This document shows, in pieces, positions 7,801 to 8,819 of a DNA stretch of 8,819 nt. The translations under genes were made by a program, and so were the position numbers. Position 1 is the first letter of the stretch, and every line of letters begins with the position of its first letter. The stretch is from assembly GCA_002494215.1 (NCBI GenBank), contig DLBF01000041.1, positions 1 through 8,819 of the forward strand, written 5' to 3'. The DNA comes from Prevotellaceae bacterium UBA7028 (GTDB taxonomy: Bacteria > Bacteroidota > Bacteroidia > Bacteroidales > Bacteroidaceae). The notes under the pieces are model-generated. The model was given only the letters and a program-made list of their open reading frames with translations, did no database searches and was not told the origin of the DNA.

Positions 7801-7969
7801 TCACTCCCGGGTAGGTTGTACCCGTTATGCCAGTGCCCCATATATGAGCCTTTATGTCTGATGGGTCTGAGCAATCTTTGTGCGCGACATAGAATGTCAC
7901 GTCGGCTTGAACGCCTATCGGTATAGCTAATAACAAGACTACCGACAAAATAGTTAATAATTTCTTCAT
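1880..7969 (-). CDS. Giant secreted multi-domain surface protein (2029 aa), probable glycan-binding
   Basis: Residues 1-22 are a signal peptide (MKKLL, hydrophobic core, cleavage after VQA). Residues 24-125 resemble starch-binding CBM26-type domains (a YPG motif at 53-55, VIFNTNG at 92-98). A beta module occurs at 137-265 and again at 349-468, with a divergent copy near 478-632; shared marks are YYIDFT, FDFRF and GATxYRxWxKN. Between the first two, 268-343 is a chitobiase/hexosaminidase C-terminal-like domain (YYTTDGSTPT, 295-304). Residues 637-890 hold further beta modules; 1041-1130 may be a second, decayed chitobiase-like domain; 1500-1665 resembles a jelly-roll binding domain. Residues 1796-1975 are a domain common in Prevotella surface proteins, with TTIFLPYSL (1814-1822) and AGKGYIVVA (1867-1875). 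The tail 1996-2029 (RIYTLDGR...GIYVRNGRKIVVK) resembles a type IX secretion signal. No catalytic domain is recognised. Carbohydrate binding at the cell surface is inferred. Start: only ATG fitting the signal peptide, after an A-rich leader. Confidence 0.88.
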   Translation of the reverse strand: MKKLLTILSVVLLLAIPIGVQADVTFYVAHKDCSDPSDIKAHIWGTGITGTTYPGVSYNSSSTSCPVVISKEILDGISFEKFVVTTNNNVNVIFNTNGDSDKTGEIQPITDSYYYVYDKSTKSYTAYSSSSALADAVMSVYVGGFNDNTWGTTTAHQLTRNGNEYYIDFTSSEFNDLLRNHNNGTYFDFRFQEKVGTGEVYSSYANNDAADSYSVLTSSYQQLKSSIGSDNNRFLRVDAVSGATNYRVWYKNEYGTRYARVEVTAVPTVTFNPAGCDFEGTQNVTITSSTGNDIYYTTDGSTPTTSSTNISSGSYISLAATTTVKAGVIDNGNIVGIETYTFTKLSTSNVYFVGSILGNAWGDKTYPLIQVGYDWYIDFTAEQVENGCRDYNGNGFDFRFIETMSNSTDKVAYPTTAGTTLTAGADYVTANTGTTTDNYWRIQPTIGATKYRFWFKNDNGVRKVKYEVFTNSPNNAGYYIYGARYDGVTPSKLRYKLLPVTGSSNEYYIDLHADDKTLAGVNRYDTGNDISDAEANAQASFDSKDKTLWADMNGSTFYLAHVPTNGAAYNSYGWNNATYFYGLSNDDSSAGTKKDLYSDNKGWQISNNGGMYRFIITVDATTGVPTHWRYESHPNELVIYRVSADANWTVDAFLYCSRKEDANKSGNYHGYNQKFFGTTTFTQNGEFAFLLGDKWFKRNKNNVSNTYTKNTSLFGDGQPNLVFEYATGTYGVMFNPTQDEYQLVGASGSNVTTPITIWIAGNAVSTAELSGTYSNWSTTNSIQLTYNDEEACWKGTIPFYTNKYMRFLNNNNKATNWGEDSYAPTADGTCENGDTQLYNHVNYNYSASTGTNINFLKPSGTYTVRFYLKAAEGEEFSSLPEYWYTLELVSESATPGIMLVPDGQADESHYTLRTESGVTFYNYNVGSNNLVVNSILENATRYKYAWGYDLTAINSATPSQGPKTGSTSAEVFRQMQYVQNASTWQMQYADDASATPSWTTDAAGDGKGYVYVKAQPVDDGGNLTGAAKIYRYVFSAYSDINPSVTIAPTEGFFINKVNVTATNINQSVGMKWKGGYATEAAAHAATYTDDGMKAIDLTNGSGSFSLSTPGYVAVVDELDNVAVGYFEFTYSTSENYVNYYHNGTMSQSVTQAGGKDATNIFVQVDDSYTLSIYAWNRTLDAELQAQQDKEHSVDGDGVTLYWYHQYSDDTLEKDPQTGEYVTATGERPAAGNPEGSTWQYYKNTTIGVHERDPYVKLTPDFPGTLLTDNRTFEINGEKYYYLSLPYERLRDPSEEIGFIISQVDKDLTGKPAENYANQWKTWDYVSTGNKSFIYTSSGTNVKNDQGDITTFNNKLVDISSAIGGDNAVFLHKPDGWSDEIYCHAYRDGYEPTEWKSDSERMGLVKSGADGGDLYGFNIPLTNADGTVHIIFFDGASDNRKTTDAYTSGRKTFDKNGNLTDEVHEIDSDYTLFLETPGTTTVEVTNYPNGKDYVDAVPYDKTILLDPTWGGVITSPLTDAQEETSISSWNGQTENGLRKIVDKEITQRIVGLDPSETYTVQAIVRGWGEENAKISLKVGEGEAQSFDFVSASAKSYVNKNGRVDDRYTEGPDPDDPNILPINSDYGWMKIEASGTPTPAGNLDITLTPTFGATKKYDLADVILLEDANTAGHYWTKLPNDETSASAIKDGEIDMTNRATYNAFSFFDRNAGNPNAIIKASNRTVIGLRKGIADVQAADGTVSKDAVDHIQSRNTISQNEDGTTWSGLYLYLYDESDATQFETAYIRSACNTYGATVPFTMIGAKYDRKFTSGNHTTIFLPYSLTTSQLKAAGFTQLANVKVISDVNSDITLNTWDLTQAEPTDYTTEAGKGYIVVAGTLPGKTYAALEDFYKPDGGIAVQPASGGQTTEQTGLVGNYEYCLRYQKDGNYMNYSYQNNKFRALSTSGAGTKPFRATFAVPLGSNASRYTILNPVFVDVDDIVPTAIDGVETVAEGDSRIYTLDGRLVSNSGKLSELPRGIYVRNGRKIVVK
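1883..1984 (-). other. Type A sorting-signal-like C-terminal tail of the large protein
   Basis: Encodes residues 1996-2029. The pattern RIYTLDGR, a short variable stretch, LPRGIYVRNGRKIVVK matches the Por-secretion/type IX sorting tail seen in Bacteroidales (hydrophobic strands, central GxY, basic end). Whether the host has a working type IX secretion system cannot be seen in this window. Confidence 0.6.
6566..6925 (-). repeat. Second copy of the internal beta module (residues 349-468)
   Basis: Begins VYFVGSILGNAWG, contains WYIDFT (375-380), FDFRF (396-400) and GATKYRFWFKNDNGVR (447-462), in the same order and near-equal spacing as copy one. The opening resembles SusE/SusF-type starch-binding domains, so glycan binding is a reasonable inference. 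Confidence 0.7.
6941..7168 (-). other. Chitobiase/hexosaminidase C-terminal-like domain (residues 268-343)
   Basis: The motif YYTTDGSTPT (295-304), preceded by VTFNPAGCDFEGTQNVTIT and followed by a strand TVKAGVID and VGIETYTFT, is the recognisable core of the CHB_HEX_C-type beta domain. It is usually a non-catalytic accessory module in secreted proteins. Confidence 0.75.
7175..7561 (-). repeat. First copy of the internal beta module (residues 137-265)
   Basis: Begins MSVYVGGFNDNTWG, contains YYIDFT (165-170), FDFRF (187-191) and GATNYRVWYKNEYGTR (242-257). The clear pairing with residues 349-468 shows an internal duplication, with the chitobiase-like domain lying between the copies. Confidence 0.7.
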
Positions 7970-8074
7970 ATTGGTTTTATGTTTTGTGTTTATATCTCTT
8001 TCATCGAACCACCACAGTAGCTATAACAGCAGTGCAGCATATTGCGCGAAAACCATCAGGGTCGTCAAATAGCA
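7970..8074 (-). promoter_or_regulatory. A-rich leader of the large surface-protein gene
   Basis: About 105 bases with no gene. The last 22 bases before the ATG are almost free of G and rich in A (ACAAAACATAAAACCAAT), as is usual for translation starts in this group. I find no TTG-N19-TAnnTTTG promoter here, so the large gene may depend on the promoter at 8501-8530. Confidence 0.4.
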
Positions 8075-8431
8075 TCAAACAGCAAGCCCGCTGACACGAC
8101 AGCATGGAGCCATCGCGGTCAACGGGTTATCTTTTGTTTCCGAAAAAATATCAGCTGATTGGCTGGAGAAGCAGCAGAACTGCGTCAACAGGGAGTCACA
8201 GCACGTAGATATACCCCCCCCGATAAAATCAACAGCAATCTGCAGAATGCGCTGGACAATGTCAGAAACATTGCCAACAACACTTGAAAGTACATCCACG
8301 GCTGCGTGAAGCACTAAAGCAAGCAAGTTGAATCGTTGATAAATCAGGTACGTTGCCATTACTTTTCTTATCCTTTCATCTGCTAAAGAGGGTAAACAGT
8401 GTCTTAGCAGTATCAACAAAGACGGCAACAT
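8075..8431 (-). CDS. Uncertain small hydrophobic protein (118 aa) with a G8 tract
   Basis: I do not recognise this protein. Residues 25-70 (MATYLIYQRFNLLALVLHAAVDVL..., then VVGNVSDIVQRILQIAVDF) form a largely hydrophobic or amphipathic stretch that could be membrane-associated; the remainder is cysteine-rich (CCDS, QFCC, PCC) and low in complexity. A run of eight G (8221-8214) encodes GGG at residues 71-73; loss or gain of one G would end the protein after about 82 or 79 residues. An alternative start is the ATG at 8359 (residue 25), after an A-rich stretch. A good promoter lies 70 bases upstream and the large surface-protein gene starts 105 bases downstream, so it could be the first gene of that operon. 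It could equally be a chance ORF in a long untranslated leader; no homologue is known to me. Confidence 0.35.
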   Translation of the reverse strand: MLPSLLILLRHCLPSLADERIRKVMATYLIYQRFNLLALVLHAAVDVLSSVVGNVSDIVQRILQIAVDFIGGGISTCCDSLLTQFCCFSSQSADIFSETKDNPLTAMAPCCRVSGLAV

Positions 8432-8451
8432 ATGCTTAAATAGCCATTATC

Positions 8452-8493
8452 CTATCCTGTAAATAACTGCACATTCACCTTTCTCTTCATCAT
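8452..8493 (-). other. Possible 13-codon upstream ORF
   Basis: ATGATGAAGAGAAAGG opens a reading frame MMKRKVNVQLFTG ending in TAG. It starts within a few bases of the predicted transcription start at the 8501-8530 promoter, so it would be nearly leaderless. It may be a leader peptide or chance. Confidence 0.2.
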
Positions 8494-8500
8494 TTGACTA

Positions 8501-8530
8501 CAAAAATACCTATTTTATACCATATAACAA
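8501..8530 (-). promoter_or_regulatory. Bacteroidetes-type promoter reading toward the surface-protein locus
   Basis: On the minus strand TTG (8530-8528), exactly 19 bases, then TATTTTTG (8508-8501) fit the -33/-7 consensus for this group. The flanks are AT-rich. The predicted start is near 8493-8498, about 525 bases upstream of the large gene. No terminator is seen between this promoter and the large gene. Confidence 0.7.
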
Positions 8531-8609
8531 TATATTCGCAAATAAAATATAAATAAAAATGAGCAAACGATAGCACAGCAAGCAGCCATCAACAACATCA
8601 TATACGCAC

Positions 8610-8654
8610 AAAAAAAGAGGAACGTATCTCTTCTTCCGAAGAAACACGTCCCTC
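8610..8654 (-). terminator. Rho-independent terminator of the rRNA operon
   Basis: The minus strand forms a 17-bp uninterrupted stem (8654-8638 with 8633-8617, counting G-U pairs) capped by a GGAA tetraloop, followed by seven T (8616-8610). It lies 11 bases beyond the 5S 3' end. Confidence 0.92.
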
Positions 8655-8665
8655 ACTCGTAAAAG

Positions 8666-8776
8666 GAGGCGGCCACCTACTCTCCCACATTGCATTGCAG
8701 TACCATCGGCGCAACCGGGCTTGACTTCTCTGTTCGGAATGGGAAGAGGTAGAACCCCGGCGCAATAACCACCTGA
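8666..8776 (-). rRNA. rrf: 5S ribosomal RNA
   Basis: Read on the minus strand the gene starts TCAGGTGGTTATTGCG and ends GTAGGTGGCCGCCT. It includes the conserved CCATTCCGAACAGAGAAGTC loop and the GCCGATGGTACTGC segment of 5S rRNA. The ends pair (CAGGTGG/CCGCCT) as helix I. At about 111 bases it has the usual length. It forms part of the large ribosomal subunit. A strong terminator follows directly, so it is the last gene of an rRNA operon; the 23S gene should lie just beyond the right edge. Ends are good to within a few bases. Confidence 0.96.
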
Positions 8777-8819
8777 ATATCTTATCGCCACACGAAAAGA
8801 CAAAACACAGAACCAACTG
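8777..8819 (-). other. 23S-5S spacer of the rRNA operon
   Basis: Forty-three AT-rich bases upstream of the 5S gene. I see no recognisable 23S 3' end within it, so the 23S gene is taken to begin beyond the window. Confidence 0.5.

Noticed and set aside
8510..8803. Minus-strand open frames over the 5S gene (also 8598-8816)
   Set aside because: They read through the 5S rRNA gene and its terminator hairpin and so cannot be proteins.

Overview
The window looks like chromosomal DNA of a Bacteroidales bacterium, most likely Prevotella or a close relative. The reasons are: promoters of the Bacteroidetes type (TTG, 19 bases, TAnnTTTG) with no clear Shine-Dalgarno sites; a huge secreted beta-rich protein ending in a 'IYTLDGR...GIYVRNGRKIVVK' tail; a small 'MKKQYIxP' protein of the kind that often accompanies such proteins; a methyltransferase-fold protein opening with GFGVQSPWAY; and a DUF177/YceD protein with the LPIKHVHAPGKC ending. 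Genus assignment is inference. All supported genes lie on the minus strand, so the window is best read from right to left.

Right end (about 8610-8819): the end of an rRNA operon, with a 5S rRNA gene followed by a strong Rho-independent terminator. The 23S gene would lie beyond the right edge. Next (about 7970-8530) comes a promoter with perfect 19-base spacing, then an uncertain 118-codon ORF that contains a run of eight G, then an A-rich leader.

Middle (1880-7969): one 2029-residue secreted protein fills about 70% of the window. It has a signal peptide, a starch-binding-like N-terminal domain, two clear copies and at least one divergent copy of a beta module of about 125 residues, a chitobiase-C-terminal-like domain, further beta-rich domains, and a type IX-secretion-like C-terminal tail. 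Thirty-seven bases later follows a 70-residue acidic-tailed small protein, then a 3' region with two small hairpins and a good terminator (1525-1557).

Left end (1-1442): a methyltransferase-like gene with eroded SAM-binding motifs, a 387-base intergenic region packed with repeats (a 105-bp element with 17-bp perfect inverted ends, a 2 x 22-bp tandem repeat and a 2 x 85-bp tandem repeat), and the 5' part of a yceD/DUF177 gene. In this group that gene normally precedes rpmF and the fatty-acid synthesis gene fabH. The promoter of yceD is built across the edge of the 85-bp repeat.

The two housekeeping ends (rRNA operon; yceD) therefore bracket an accessory cell-surface locus. The most interesting items are the repeat-built promoter and inverted-repeat element at the left, the multi-module giant surface protein with its small partner, and the G-tract ORF upstream of it.
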